From: GCA-002708315 sp963676635
GTDB lineage: Bacteria; Bacteroidota; Bacteroidia; Bacteroidales; F082
Direction: 5' to 3'
Length of the DNA: 64,000 nt
Assembly (NCBI GenBank): GCA_963676635.1
Contig: OY781105.1
Span: 1,488,001 to 1,552,000, forward strand
This document shows positions 37,101-45,510 of the stretch, one piece after another. Position numbers and translations under genes: made by a program. Below the pieces are notes generated by a model. That model made no database searches. It had not been told where the DNA came from and saw only the letters and a program-made list of their open reading frames with translations. The stretch's first letter is position 1. Every line of letters begins with the position of its first letter.

Positions 37101-37438
37101 GCATCCCAGCATTTTATTGTCAAAGGATTGCCGGGAGTGTACAGCTGCTCTCCTGATGTATTCTTATTATAAGCCAACAGCCGGGTACTATTCCAGTTCA
37201 TAATATCAGGAGTAACAGTTAAGGTGATAAGCCCAACGAGTTTAGTGCCATCAAAAGCAGCTATCTGATCACCGGCTTCCAGCGTGCCATCAGGTGTGGT
37301 GGCTCCGTATACCCATATCTCGAGAAACGGCTGTCCTGCATCACCTGAAGGGTTTGTCCACCCCGACTGCGGTAATGCCGGATAACCTAATGTGATCATT
37401 AACACTAAAAGGCCTATCTTCCTGCAAATGTCTTTCAT
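34172..37438 (-). CDS. T9SS cargo protein, type A sorting domain, twin copy 2
   Basis: A 1088-residue secreted protein: signal peptide 1-23, an N-terminal beta domain (LEIWVYGATTPDGTLEAGDQIAAFDGTKLVG), several carboxypeptidase-regulatory-like modules (e.g. GVVEGMVDCYS, GTIHGRIYNATTMM, GILTGTVDNLT), a second copy of the N-terminal domain type near 900-1000 (YTIYINTDEFDIGDEIAAYS), and a type A sorting domain from about 1010 (DIFPNPTSGILNINSS) ending KQVIVK. It is exported by the T9SS and probably lipid/A-LPS anchored. Ligand unknown. The upstream gene at 37551 encodes a paralogue of exactly the same length. Confidence 0.85.
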   Translation of the reverse strand: MKDICRKIGLLVLMITLGYPALPQSGWTNPSGDAGQPFLEIWVYGATTPDGTLEAGDQIAAFDGTKLVGLITLTVTPDIMNWNSTRLLAYNKNTSGEQLYTPGNPLTIKCWDASENKITDAFTWGDGKQIDFHNQWYAPTSDIQATAATYGAYFPLQSNSYCYVNITSSEDAAEYATLVVSLLDNSEVPQPVTGATISADGNTAVEGPDGTYTLELYAGYDIVPAVDYNYRVYINADGFDNEKFDICVHADNNNGNGYQETVYLNTFGVVEGMVDCYSISTGMYDSIPVGADVIVDVMGVTYTGTVDTTGYYIVDGIPDGIWPMTISFAGYDDDQSTAVIPLFDTLVYDASLEPHQGTIHGRIYNATTMMAVEDEVIRVALHDTLGVEQDFVLTDANGEYELSHYPGVYNIVVSDENTGTSPDYQPFTSENHVMYPETDDEMDFYLVPDPYIPHFDTIFGDEDYVWNIKVEMAKFGINFTVPFDELVIFDVDQDPDPAYPDEPGKRVGVLHFTEIGHYQYASTNVLKTYGQFEDGSQGFIESNNMEIWGYDVSHDAVYSNPTQCWFNTGNGNYSGNTFPDPQGGYESFLIIYWESVTGILTGTVDNLTAPGTPVADATVEVLDYYSNEVIYSGLTDDEGKYKIFADQGLYNIRYSKPGLNMLTRYEVTIIQDEITELDVHMDSQDELNITYSLEDQGFYFIGRAIVQYNSEMLGLLDNVDPGNDMFSASYLNSWVENDEQQALTYNTGAFVWEPDDYQWDIDEGYLVYTEQPYEFSMQGYLVAPSMSAIDFPSAGIYYIPYYPYSADESSWDEAIVAFESIFDNLDWVMDSRGNRLHHDNGEWIDNIGTLSPAEGYKVKMNGPTTLTYPVSSGKGTKSGRIMLEPVHFVYSGGNAADWTYTIYINTDEFDIGDEIAAYSNGIMVGSMVIDSDIAWENDLNMFVKAVNGGYEINSLIELSGWDASENKEYIVDFEMIDINESAYIGNTYPAGLDHFSYINLYKETVEVHENQVSNLLDIFPNPTSGILNINSSLLMNEVSVYNIHGVLVSSTSVLSHDYKLQLSGCVPGLYLIRVNTVAGVITKQVIVK

Positions 37439-37480
37439 ACAATATTTGGAATAATTGTTATACAGATGTAATTAATTATC

Positions 37481-37519
37481 AGTAATACCCGGCTAAAGTG
37501 ACAAATGCCGGGCATTACT
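37481..37519. repeat. Hairpin between the twin T9SS genes
   Basis: AGTAATACCCGGC pairs with GCCGGGCATTACT (12 of 13) around a 13-base loop, in the 112-bp gap after the 37551 gene and before its twin. It may attenuate read-through; no strong T-run follows. Confidence 0.55.
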
Positions 37520-37550
37520 GATTATTAAGTCCCCTGCGGGCATTAATAAA

Positions 37551-40500
37551 CTACTTTACCAATACACGTTTTGTAATAATACCGGTATCAGTGTGTAGCT
37601 GAATCAGGTATGTACCAGATGAATAATTTTCTACATTCAGTGAACCTAATTTAGAATTTAATTGAATAACGTCTGTAAGTGCACCATAAATATTGTAAAC
37701 TTTAACAATACTTATTTCACTCACAGAACTAACATTCAGCATAGTGCTTGTAGGATTAGGATAAACCTTTACGTCGTTGTTTACCTGATTCTCATCAACT
37801 CTTACAGTACCTCTGTATACATTAACAAAGCTGAACTGGTCGAGGCCAGCAGGATATTTTGTACCCATATAAGCATCGCCAACTTCCTGTTCCATTTCAA
37901 ATATAACGCTATATTCATTATTTTCAGAAGCATCCCAGCCGATAAGCTCAATATCAGAACCAATTTCATAGCCACCATCAACAGCTTCCAGGAAAGTAGG
38001 GAGGTCATCTTCCCATGCATTGTCTGAGTCAATCACCATTGAGCCCACAAGGATATTATTTGAGTATGCAGCAATTTCATCGCCTGTTTCAAAATCATTA
38101 GTGTTGATATACATTGTGTATGTCCATTCGGCTGCATTACCCCCATTATAAACAAAATGAACAGGGTCAAGCATCACCCTTGCATCTCTGTGTGCCTTTG
38201 AAGCAGCAGCAGGATATGTAAGAGTTGTTGCGGCAGTAACTTTTACTTTATAACCCTGAGTAGGATCCATAGTACCGATATTGTCAATCCAGCTACCATT
38301 ATCCTTATGCAGCCTGTTACCATCCTGATCCATTACCCAGTCGATATCTTCAAGTATTGAAGCAAAAGCAGTAATGGCATCATCCGGACTTGCATAGTCA
38401 TAAGGGAAATAAGGAACATAGTAGAATCCTGCTGCATCCATTTCTATTGGGTTGTCTTCGGGCTCAGCCAGATACTGATCTGCTTCCAGGTCAAAAGCAT
38501 AAGTTCCATCATCACTATGAATAAAAATCTGATATCCTTCCAGCAAATCCCATGTATAAGTAATATTTACACCATCAGTGGGGATCCAATGGTCATCATC
38601 ATCATCATATTCCATCATTTCAGAAGCATCATTTGCAACCCAACTATGAGTAAAATCATCTTCAAATGAAGTGCCATCATCATTAAGTAAGGTCATCATA
38701 TTATCTTCACTCAATTCTACAGCACGTCCGAAGAAATGGAATCCCGGAGCAAAACTATATGATTGTGTAGCCTGTCCTCTTTCAGCAAGAACAACTTCAC
38801 CCATATCATAGGTTTCACCAGCATCTACAGTTATGTCTGTCATAGTTAAGGTTGCATAGCCATCCTTACTAAACTTAACATTGTAAGTACCCTGGTCGGT
38901 TCCTATTACAAAAGAGCCATCAGCAATTGTATTATCTGTTCCTACTACTTCATCAGTAAATACATTTGTTACTTCAACAGCAACATCTTCTATAGCAACT
39001 GCTCCATCGGTAACAGTACCAATTATTGATCCCTGGGGATAATCCCAGTTTATTGTAAGGTAACTAACTTCATTTTCGTTTGGATCAGGGAATGTTGTAC
39101 CACTGTAGGTTCCCATATTTGCGTTAAGCGACCAACTGAGAGGCTCACCTGTTGGGTCACCATCACCATGACTAACATCATAACCTCTGAAATCTATGGC
39201 ATCACCTTCTGTAAATCCTGTTGACCCATCATTCAGTTGTCCGTATGCTTTAAGAACATTGTATCCTGAGTTTTGCCAGATGGCTGATTTATCAAGAGTG
39301 AGCGTACCAACCTGAACTTCTAATCCACTTCCAACAACACCTGCTTCAACGTCAAATATTGCTATCTGATCGTATGGAATCAAACTGCTTGCTCCAAACT
39401 TAGCTGATTCGATATGAATGGACCACAGTGTGTTTGGGTTTCCTGTAATTTCATCATATGGATAATCAACAAACGGATCAGGCAGTAAGTTAAAATTCTC
39501 TGTTATGGTTGTTGAAGGTGTGATTACAAAGTTTTCAAGTGTGTATGTTTCATAATCAACGGAGTAATCTATAACAAGATCATAAGTACCGGCATTATAA
39601 GTTAATGAGTAGCCACCGGAACCGTCAACAGTAAAATCGCCACCACCAGGAACATCAAACACCTCTTCACCGTCCAATGTAACAGATAATGGATCACCTG
39701 TTAACAACTGAAGTGTGGTAGCATCAAACAGTTCACCTGCTACAGTACCCTGCACAGGAATAAGTGCAAAATCCTGATCTTGAAGGGTTGAACCATCTCC
39801 ATCTATTGTTGCTTCTAATGTTCCATTATCGCAACCAGTGTAAGAAGCAACAACGTCATATGTACCATCGGGGATATTTGCAATTATATAATCACCATCG
39901 GCATCGGCGTAATCAGAATATAGCGAATCATAAACCTGAACAGACACCAAAGCACCTTCTGCAAAAAGACCGGCATTACCATCCAGATCAGTATAAGTAA
40001 CATTACCACTTATGGAGCCATATGAGTCGAGATTTACTGTAACACCTGTTGAACCCACGGCTGACACAGAAACAGTAACATATTCTGTTTCGTAGTCGTT
40101 ATGAGTAACAGAAAATACGTAATTAACAGTTCCTGATATCCATGGCACATCAATGGAAGCCACTCCGGCTACCGTTGTTGTACCTGTATAACCTGCAGAT
40201 GCGATAACTGCACCCTCTACATCACCATCCCCATTAACAGTAAAATTTATTGTATGATTATTTGTAACATCAGTATCTACAAAACCCAGACTAACATAGC
40301 AATATCCATACCCACCTTCTTCGGGATAAAATGCCCCGATATTAGCAAAGCCGCTGGTATCACCTATGGGTGCGTACCATGTGTTATGAAAATTAATATG
40401 ACCGGTATTAGCATTTCCGGGTGTTTCCTCATTCCAGGTATAAGCCCACCAGTCTTCAGATTCACCATCCCATGCTTTAAAAACAATAGGATGCCCCGGC

Positions 40501-40817
40501 TCATACAGGTCATTGCCGTCTTCGTCCTTGCTGTAAACAACAAGCTTATTGTTTATCCAGTTAAATTCGTCAACTTGTGTTCCGGGCGAAGGAATATCGA
40601 TTGTCATCACACCAACAATCTTATCACCGTCATATGCGGCTATCTCGTCTCCGTCCGCTAAGGCTGTACCATCAACTGTGGCGCCATAAATCCAGACTTC
40701 CAACAGAGGGGCACCTGGATCGCCGTTAGGGTCAGTAAAGTGTTGTGCATATATATTGCTACTTCCAAACAATATCAATGCAATTAGTAATGAAAATATT
40801 TTAGTAAATGTTCTCAT
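37551..40817 (-). CDS. T9SS cargo protein, type A sorting domain, twin copy 1
   Basis: A 1088-residue secreted protein of the same layout as its neighbour: signal peptide ending NIYAQ, N-terminal LEVWIYGATVDGTALADGDE domain, carboxypeptidase-regulatory-like repeats (GSISGNVTYTDLDG, GTVAGELFDATTLQ, GSIIGTVTDGAVAI), a late YTMYINTNDFETGDEIAAYS domain, and a type A sorting domain (VYPNPTSTMLNVSSV) ending KRVLVK. The late domain and its flanks are highly similar in both twins, whereas the middle modules have diverged. An Asp-rich stretch (EYDDDDDHW) suggests calcium binding. Both genes probably arose by tandem duplication. Confidence 0.85.
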   Translation of the reverse strand: MRTFTKIFSLLIALILFGSSNIYAQHFTDPNGDPGAPLLEVWIYGATVDGTALADGDEIAAYDGDKIVGVMTIDIPSPGTQVDEFNWINNKLVVYSKDEDGNDLYEPGHPIVFKAWDGESEDWWAYTWNEETPGNANTGHINFHNTWYAPIGDTSGFANIGAFYPEEGGYGYCYVSLGFVDTDVTNNHTINFTVNGDGDVEGAVIASAGYTGTTTVAGVASIDVPWISGTVNYVFSVTHNDYETEYVTVSVSAVGSTGVTVNLDSYGSISGNVTYTDLDGNAGLFAEGALVSVQVYDSLYSDYADADGDYIIANIPDGTYDVVASYTGCDNGTLEATIDGDGSTLQDQDFALIPVQGTVAGELFDATTLQLLTGDPLSVTLDGEEVFDVPGGGDFTVDGSGGYSLTYNAGTYDLVIDYSVDYETYTLENFVITPSTTITENFNLLPDPFVDYPYDEITGNPNTLWSIHIESAKFGASSLIPYDQIAIFDVEAGVVGSGLEVQVGTLTLDKSAIWQNSGYNVLKAYGQLNDGSTGFTEGDAIDFRGYDVSHGDGDPTGEPLSWSLNANMGTYSGTTFPDPNENEVSYLTINWDYPQGSIIGTVTDGAVAIEDVAVEVTNVFTDEVVGTDNTIADGSFVIGTDQGTYNVKFSKDGYATLTMTDITVDAGETYDMGEVVLAERGQATQSYSFAPGFHFFGRAVELSEDNMMTLLNDDGTSFEDDFTHSWVANDASEMMEYDDDDDHWIPTDGVNITYTWDLLEGYQIFIHSDDGTYAFDLEADQYLAEPEDNPIEMDAAGFYYVPYFPYDYASPDDAITAFASILEDIDWVMDQDGNRLHKDNGSWIDNIGTMDPTQGYKVKVTAATTLTYPAAASKAHRDARVMLDPVHFVYNGGNAAEWTYTMYINTNDFETGDEIAAYSNNILVGSMVIDSDNAWEDDLPTFLEAVDGGYEIGSDIELIGWDASENNEYSVIFEMEQEVGDAYMGTKYPAGLDQFSFVNVYRGTVRVDENQVNNDVKVYPNPTSTMLNVSSVSEISIVKVYNIYGALTDVIQLNSKLGSLNVENYSSGTYLIQLHTDTGIITKRVLVK

Positions 40818-41102
40818 GGTTTTAAGGTGTTTATTAGTATTTTAATTTTTAATTATTTTATTCAATTAATAAGCTATATTAAAATCACTGGTATTTCACT
40901 GGTTATCTGCAATATACGAACGAATGAACTACCACTGATAATTCATAATCAAAATTAGATACTATTAAACCGAAGTATTGGAAATATTTTACCTCACGAA
41001 GCTTACAAAAAGGGCACAACTACTATCAACCTTAAGCACCGGAAAGTCATTGGGCGGGCATCATTAAAAAATATTGGTTAATTTGTTGCTGTTGCTTGAT
41101 AA

Positions 41103-41897
41103 TTAATGCACAGCCAAAACATTAGTGCCCTTTGCATTTTCATTGTCGAGATACATTTGCGGCGATATTCCGCTAAACTTTTTAAATTCATTAATTAGGT
41201 GTGCCTGATCATAGTACCCACAGTCGAGAGCAATTTGAGGCCATCCGGGTACTTTTTTGGCATTAATCATTTCAATAACTTTAAGAAATTTATTGATTCT
41301 AAGCACAAGCCCCGGCGACAATCCGGTTCGGTACGAAAAAAGAGAAATCAGGTGCTTATTACTGCAGTTACATTTATCGCAAACCTGCTTAATATTTTTT
41401 ACATCGCAATTAGTCATTAAATCGCAGGCTTTCCTAAAAATACCGGAAGCACCCTGTATCATATCTACATTCACCAGCAAGTAATAGTCCAGTAGCTTTT
41501 TAAAATCAATAATTTTGTCAGTATCCTTCAATCCTGATACAAGAGATGCTAATTCAGCCACGGGAGTCTCAACCAGAGGAACAACATTATTTTTATAATC
41601 AATCAACGATTCTTTAATGAAATTAGCGGCACCTTTTTGCTGAAATTTCACCCCGAATATTTTTGAATTTTTAAAATTAATTGTGGAGTATTGCGACTGC
41701 GGTCCGAGTAAGAAATGCCCATCAATTACTTTTGAATCAACATCTTTTGTTGATACTACAACAGGATCGCCAAAATTAAAGACAATACATAAGCTGGCAT
41801 CAGGAAGTTTTCTACATACGGTATCCATCATCTTATCAGACCAGTAATAATGTACGGTATTCCTTAAAATTGGATTAGGATTTAAATACTCCGGCAT
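41103..41897 (-). CDS. AraC family transcriptional regulator
   Basis: A 264-residue regulator with an N-terminal cupin-like sensor of the DUF6597 type (YLNPNPILRNTVHYYWSDKM; FGDPVVVSTKDVD) and a C-terminal AraC double helix-turn-helix (about 165-255) whose second motif DCGYYDQAHLINEFKKFSGI is canonical. It likely regulates surface or transport genes; no target can be named. It lies alone between the twin T9SS genes and the repeat region. The gap 40818-41102 on its 3' side shows nothing recognisable. Confidence 0.85.
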   Translation of the reverse strand: MPEYLNPNPILRNTVHYYWSDKMMDTVCRKLPDASLCIVFNFGDPVVVSTKDVDSKVIDGHFLLGPQSQYSTINFKNSKIFGVKFQQKGAANFIKESLIDYKNNVVPLVETPVAELASLVSGLKDTDKIIDFKKLLDYYLLVNVDMIQGASGIFRKACDLMTNCDVKNIKQVCDKCNCSNKHLISLFSYRTGLSPGLVLRINKFLKVIEMINAKKVPGWPQIALDCGYYDQAHLINEFKKFSGISPQMYLDNENAKGTNVLAVH

Positions 41898-42157
41898 AAC
41901 AAAACATTGATAATCGCCTTATTCAAATCACATACCAAACGCACACAACTACCTATTTATCTACAATTTACACAGCTCACACGATTAACATCTATTTAAT
42001 TCACACAGATTTCAGTCGGTAACATATCCGTTATTGTAAAAAATTAACTTGCAATTATCCGAAAATGGAAGTTTGATTTCCCATGAATAAATACTGGATG
42101 AGGAATCAAAACACAACTAGTGCGAGTCCCCCAACTAGTGCTATAACAATTTCTGAA

Positions 42158-42636
42158 CAGGATTTAAGGATTATAGGATTAACAGGATTTTTTGTGGTAT
42201 AGGTAACCTGTTCAATTAACTGTGTCATCATGAAATTCTTCCGAACTTTTCAACCTTTCAACTTTTCAACCTTTCAACTTCGTAGCCCTGAAAGGGCGTC
42301 CTGTAATAGCATAGGGCGGAAGCCCTATGACCATGGCGAAGTACGTATTAAGGCTGAAAGCCTGGCCTGTTTTTGTGGATTTTGCGTTGCGAATAATTTA
42401 AGAAAAACCCACCATAAACCAACCCCAACGTCGTCATTGCGAGCGGCTTAACTTATACTTATATTTCAACGACGTGATTTTATGCCGCGTGGCAATCTGT
42501 TGGGAGAAAGGCAGTTCCGGTTTTGTCTAACAGATTGCTTCGGCAACTTAACTTTTGTGATAAGTTTTAACAATGCAATCGCCTCGCAATGACGGCATTT
42601 TTTTTGCTTTTTGTGGGTTTTACATTGCGAATAATT
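42158..42636. repeat. Large duplicated noncoding block, copy 1
   Basis: From an AGGATTTAAGGATTATAGGATT stretch (interrupted here for length) through the 163-bp palindromic repeat, this block is nearly identical to 45866-46344, offset 3708 bp. The ORFs read inside it are byproducts, since both copies encode the same chance peptides. The gap 41898-42157 before it has only AT-rich sequence and two CAACTAGTG words at 42114 and 42132. Confidence 0.8.
42432..42594. repeat. CGTCATTGCGAG palindromic repeat, copy 1
   Basis: 163-bp element starting CGTCATTGCGAGCGG and ending CCTCGCAATGACG, its ends being inverted repeats; internal GCAATCTGTTGGGAG and CTAACAGATTGC also pair, so the whole can fold into a long cruciform or hairpin. 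Two further copies of exactly 163 bp lie at 46140 and 46378. Similar dispersed palindromes starting CGTCATTGCGAG are known in many bacterial genomes. Confidence 0.8.
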
Positions 42637-42710
42637 AAGAAAAACCATCGCTGAACGTAGATTAAATGAGAAAGATTGAATGTAAAGTACATTAGCTGCA
42701 GTGAGATAAA

Positions 42711-42749
42711 CCCCACTGAGCGTAGTTTGAAACTACGCTCGCATATCAA
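42711..42749 (+). repeat. CCCCACTGAGCGTAGTTT hairpin repeat, copy 1
   Basis: CCCCACTGAGCGTAGTTT joined to AAACTACGCTCG by a minimal loop; the preceding 65 bases (ACCATCGCTGAACGTAG to GTGAGATAAA) are also conserved in copies at 43309, 45215 and 46590. Confidence 0.75.
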
Positions 42750-42771
42750 AAAAAAGTTAAAGCCGCCTTGC

Positions 42772-42873
42772 AATCACCCACCCCTAAAGGACTGGGTTAC
42801 TGGTGTATTGCTGATATTTTGGGTTTCTTCTGGCATCAACAAACCCTTAAGGGTTGTTTTGTGGGTGATGATT
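42772..42873 (+). repeat. ATCACCCA...TGGGTGAT repeat, copy 1
   Basis: About 102 bp with terminal inverted repeats AATCACCCA/TGGGTGATGATT and an internal AAACCCTTAAGGGTT palindrome; at least seven copies lie between 42.7 and 46.9 kb. Confidence 0.75.
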
Positions 42874-43049
42874 TAAAATCTGACAGGTTCCTGAAATTCA
42901 AAAACCCTAATGAGTGATTCTGTCACATAAAATAAAAAAAAGGCCGTCATGCCGAACGACGAAGGAGGAGGGATCTCCTGAGGATCAGGTAGCGATAAGA
43001 AACCCCAAATATAAAAGCACCCAGGTGCTTTTGCTCAAAGCCGCCTTAC

Positions 43050-43151
43050 AATCACCCAGCCCTAAAGAGCAGGGTTACTGGTGTATTGCGGATATTCTGG
43101 GTTTCTTCTGGCATCAACAAACCCTTAAGGGTTGTTTTGTGGGTGATAATT
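43050..43151 (+). repeat. ATCACCCA...TGGGTGAT repeat, copy 2
   Basis: Same 102-bp element, with CAGCCCTAAAGAGCAGGG in place of CACCCCTAAAGGACTGGG. Preceded by an intact copy of the IS110 target sequence at 42943-42960. Confidence 0.75.
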
Positions 43152-43374
43152 GAAATTGTGACTGATTCCTGAATATTTAAAATCCCATCGCCATCCCCCT
43201 TTGCAAAGTCGCATTTTTATTGTCTGAATCAGGATTTTTAGGATTATAGGATTGACAGGATTTTTTTTGTTTTTTGTGGGCTTTGCATTGCAACTAATTT
43301 TAGAAAAACCATCGCTGAATGTAGATTAAAAGAAAAAGATTGAATGTAAAGTACATTAGCTAAAGTGAGATAAA

Positions 43375-43438
43375 CCCCACTGAGCGTAGTTTCATCCTTA
43401 GGCAGACACGTGAAACTACGCTCGTCTATCAAAAAAAA
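43375..43438 (+). repeat. CCCCACTGAGCGTAGTTT hairpin repeat, copy 2
   Basis: As copy 1 but the loop holds an extra CATCCTTAGGCAGACACGTG, so this copy and those at 50597 and 52891 carry an insert that copies 1 and 3 lack. Confidence 0.75.
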
Positions 43439-43454
43439 GTTAAAGCCACCTTGC

Positions 43455-43556
43455 AATCACCCACCCCTAAAGGACTGGGTTACTGGTGTATTGCTGATAT
43501 TCTGGGTTTCTTCTGGCATTAACAAACCCTTAAGGGTTGTTTTGTGGGTGATGATT
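43455..43556 (+). repeat. ATCACCCA...TGGGTGAT repeat, copy 3
   Basis: 102-bp copy forming the left neighbour of the IS110 insertion. Confidence 0.75.
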
Positions 43557-43700
43557 GAAATTGTGACTGGTTCCTGAATATTTAAAATCCCTAATGAGTG
43601 GTTCTGTCAAATAAAATAAAAAAAAAGGCTGTCATCCTATGTTTGCAAATAAAATATTTTTAGTATTATTTTTAAGTTGATAAATTAATATTAACAATCA

Positions 43701-43850
43701 GAAGGAATGGAGAAAGAATAAGACTATTACCTGTCATTCGGTATTAAAACCAGTTCGGCATGCTAGCCCCTTTCTCCTTCTACTAAAACTTGGACAGTTC
43801 ATTAGGCAAAAAGCCTGTATTTAGGATTGATAAGTTCCAGTAGTTTTTCC
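43701..43850 (+). ncRNA. Predicted bridge RNA of the IS110 element
   Basis: Two guide loops can be seen. Target loop: stem GGAGAAAG (43709-43716)/CTTTCTCC (43770-43777) encloses CTGTCAT (43731-43737), identical to the left target flank, and GTTCGGCATG (43753-43762), the exact reverse complement of the right flank CATGCCGAAC. Donor loop: stem AAAACTTGG (43784-43792)/CCAG-TA-GTTTT (43837-43847) encloses ACAGTTCAT (43794-43802), identical to the right end of the element plus core, and TAGGAT (43822-43827), reverse complement of the first LE bases plus core (ATCCTA). This is the layout known for the IS621 bridge RNA. RNA ends are approximate. Confidence 0.85.
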
Positions 43851-43871
43851 TTCCGATCAAAAAATTGTGTT

Positions 43872-44843
43872 ATGAGCAAAGTTATAGGAATTGACATATC
43901 AAAATCAAGTTTTGATGTAAGTTTTCAAGAAAAAGATGACGTTTTCACTCATTGTAAGTTTAAAAACAGCATGAAAGGATTTAAATCTTTTCTGTCAATC
44001 ATTAATCAACAGGATCATTGCGTGATGGAAGCTACTGGACCCTATTATCTCCAACTTGCCACATATTTGCATAGTAAAAGAATTGATGTGTCTGTGGTTA
44101 ATCCTCTACAGATAAAGCACTTTGTGAGGATGAGAATGGTTAAGGCAAAGACTGATAAAAAGGATGCAAAAATGATAGCTCTTTATGGACAGTCTGAAAG
44201 GCCTGATATATGGGAACCTAATGAAGATAATATTAATGCTTTAGTCCAGGCTAATACTGCCATAGAGTTATTGCTTAAGCAAAGAACAATGATAAGTAAT
44301 CAATTAGAAGCATTTTCTGTTGTTCCCAATATTGACAAACTGATCGCAAAAGAACTAAGAGCTTTAATTAAAATTATTGAAAGAAAGATCAAAAAGCTTG
44401 AAGATCATATGCTGGAAATTGTTGAACAACATTACAAACAAACATATGATGCATTAAGGTCAATACCAGGCATTGGGCCAAAAACTGCATTGATGTTTAT
44501 TGCAATTACCAATAACTTTAACAAGTTTGATGATGTTAAAAAGTTCGCATCATATGTCGGATTAGCTCCCAGAATATTTGAGTCAGGCTCTAGCATCAAG
44601 GGTAAAGGCCATATCACCAAAATGGGTAACAGGCACCTTAGGAAACTACTATATATATGCTCCTGGACAGCCAAGACAAGGAATTTACAATGCAAACAAA
44701 TGTATGATAGACTCAAGTTAAAAGGTAAACCTGAAAGAGTAATAAAAATTGCAATTGCTAACAAATTACTTAGGCAAGCTTTTGCGATTGGATCTAATTT
44801 ATCAAGTTATGAAAAAAATTATCAAAAAAATCTTGCTTTTTAG
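43872..44843 (+). CDS. IS110-family DEDD recombinase (transposase)
   Basis: I start at ATG 43872 (MSKVIGIDISKSSFDVSF), because 43827-43871 overlaps the donor-binding loop. 323 residues. The N-terminal RuvC-like DEDD domain shows Asp in GIDISK, Glu in VMEATGPYYLQL and the Asp pair in KTDKKDAKMIALYG. A coiled-coil-like linker (about 130-190) is followed by the Tnp_20 domain with LRSIPGIGPKTALMF and YICSWTAKTRN, the Ser of which corresponds to the catalytic serine of the family. The enzyme is guided by the bridge RNA. No frameshift or stop, so probably active. Confidence 0.93.
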   Translation: MSKVIGIDISKSSFDVSFQEKDDVFTHCKFKNSMKGFKSFLSIINQQDHCVMEATGPYYLQLATYLHSKRIDVSVVNPLQIKHFVRMRMVKAKTDKKDAKMIALYGQSERPDIWEPNEDNINALVQANTAIELLLKQRTMISNQLEAFSVVPNIDKLIAKELRALIKIIERKIKKLEDHMLEIVEQHYKQTYDALRSIPGIGPKTALMFIAITNNFNKFDDVKKFASYVGLAPRIFESGSSIKGKGHITKMGNRHLRKLLYICSWTAKTRNLQCKQMYDRLKLKGKPERVIKIAIANKLLRQAFAIGSNLSSYEKNYQKNLAF

Positions 44844-44952
44844 CACAGTTCATGCCGAACGACGAAGGAGGAGGGATCTCCTGAGGATCAGGTAGCGATA
44901 AGAAACCCCAAATATAAAAGCACCCAGCTGCTTTTGCTCAAAGCCGCATTAC

Positions 44953-45054
44953 AATCACCCAGCCCTAAAGAGCAGGGTTACTGGTGTATTGCTGATATTT
45001 TGGGTTTCTTCTGGCATCAACAAACCCTTAAGGGTTGTTTTGTGGGTGATAATT
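44953..45054 (+). repeat. ATCACCCA...TGGGTGAT repeat, copy 4
   Basis: 102-bp copy just right of the IS110 element; continues the repeat interrupted by it. Confidence 0.75.
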
Positions 45055-45277
45055 GAAATTGTGACTGATTCCTGAATATTTAAAATCCCATTGCTACTCT
45101 CCCTTGCAAAGTCACATTTTTATTGTCTGAATCAGGATTTTTAGGATTATAGGATTGACAGGATTTTTTTTGTTTTTTGTGGGCTTTGCATTGCAACTAA
45201 TTTTAGAAAAACCATCGCTGAATGTAGATTAAAAGAAAAAGATTGAATGTAAAGTACATTAGCTAAAGTGAGATAAA

Positions 45278-45322
45278 CCCCACTGAGCGTAGTTTGAAAC
45301 TACGCTCGTCTATCAAAAAAAA
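45278..45322 (+). repeat. CCCCACTGAGCGTAGTTT hairpin repeat, copy 3
   Basis: Short-loop form as copy 1, with the same conserved 65-base leader from 45215. Confidence 0.75.
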
Positions 45323-45338
45323 GTTAAAGCCACCTTGC

Positions 45339-45510
45339 AATCACCCACCCCTATCTCCTGCTCAGCCTAAGGCTGATACGACCTCCTTCGCCAAGGCTAT
45401 GGCGGTCAATGGCGGTTAAAAAAAGGACTGGGTTACTGGTGTATTTCTGATATTCTGGGTTTCTTCTGGCATTAACAAACCCTTAAGGGTTGTTTTGTGG
45501 GTGATGATTT
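45339..45510 (+). repeat. ATCACCCA...TGGGTGAT repeat, copy 5 with inserted mini-palindrome
   Basis: Between CACCCCTA and AAGGACTGGG about 65 extra bases are present (45354-45421), including GCCTAAGGC and CGCCAAGGCTATGGCGG palindromes. Copy 7 has a shorter related insert at the same point. Confidence 0.7.

Larger units (their letters stand above)
43636..44853 (+). mobile_element. IS110-family insertion sequence (about 1.22 kb)
   Basis: The borders can be set by comparison with undisrupted copies of the repeat it entered. At 42943-42960 and 45579-45597 the sequence runs GGCCGTCATGCCGAACGAC without a break. Here GGCTGTCAT ends at 43635 and CATGCCGAACGAC resumes at 44851, with a foreign segment between. 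The shared word at both joints is (TC)AT, so AT or CAT is the likely core. There are no terminal inverted repeats and no long target duplication, as expected for IS110. Contents: a 236-bp noncoding left end with bridge-RNA features, the recombinase gene, and only about 8 bases after its stop. The element looks complete. Confidence 0.88.

Noticed and set aside
42114..42140. Two CAACTAGTG words as a further 22-bp array
   Set aside because: Their spacing is 18 bp and no third word follows.
42230..42451. ORFs in the repeat blocks (also 42466-42773, 42914-43153, 45911-46159, 46473-46970)
   Set aside because: They lie entirely in palindromic repeats and occur in several frames; duplicated blocks encode the same chance peptides. 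No coding signature.
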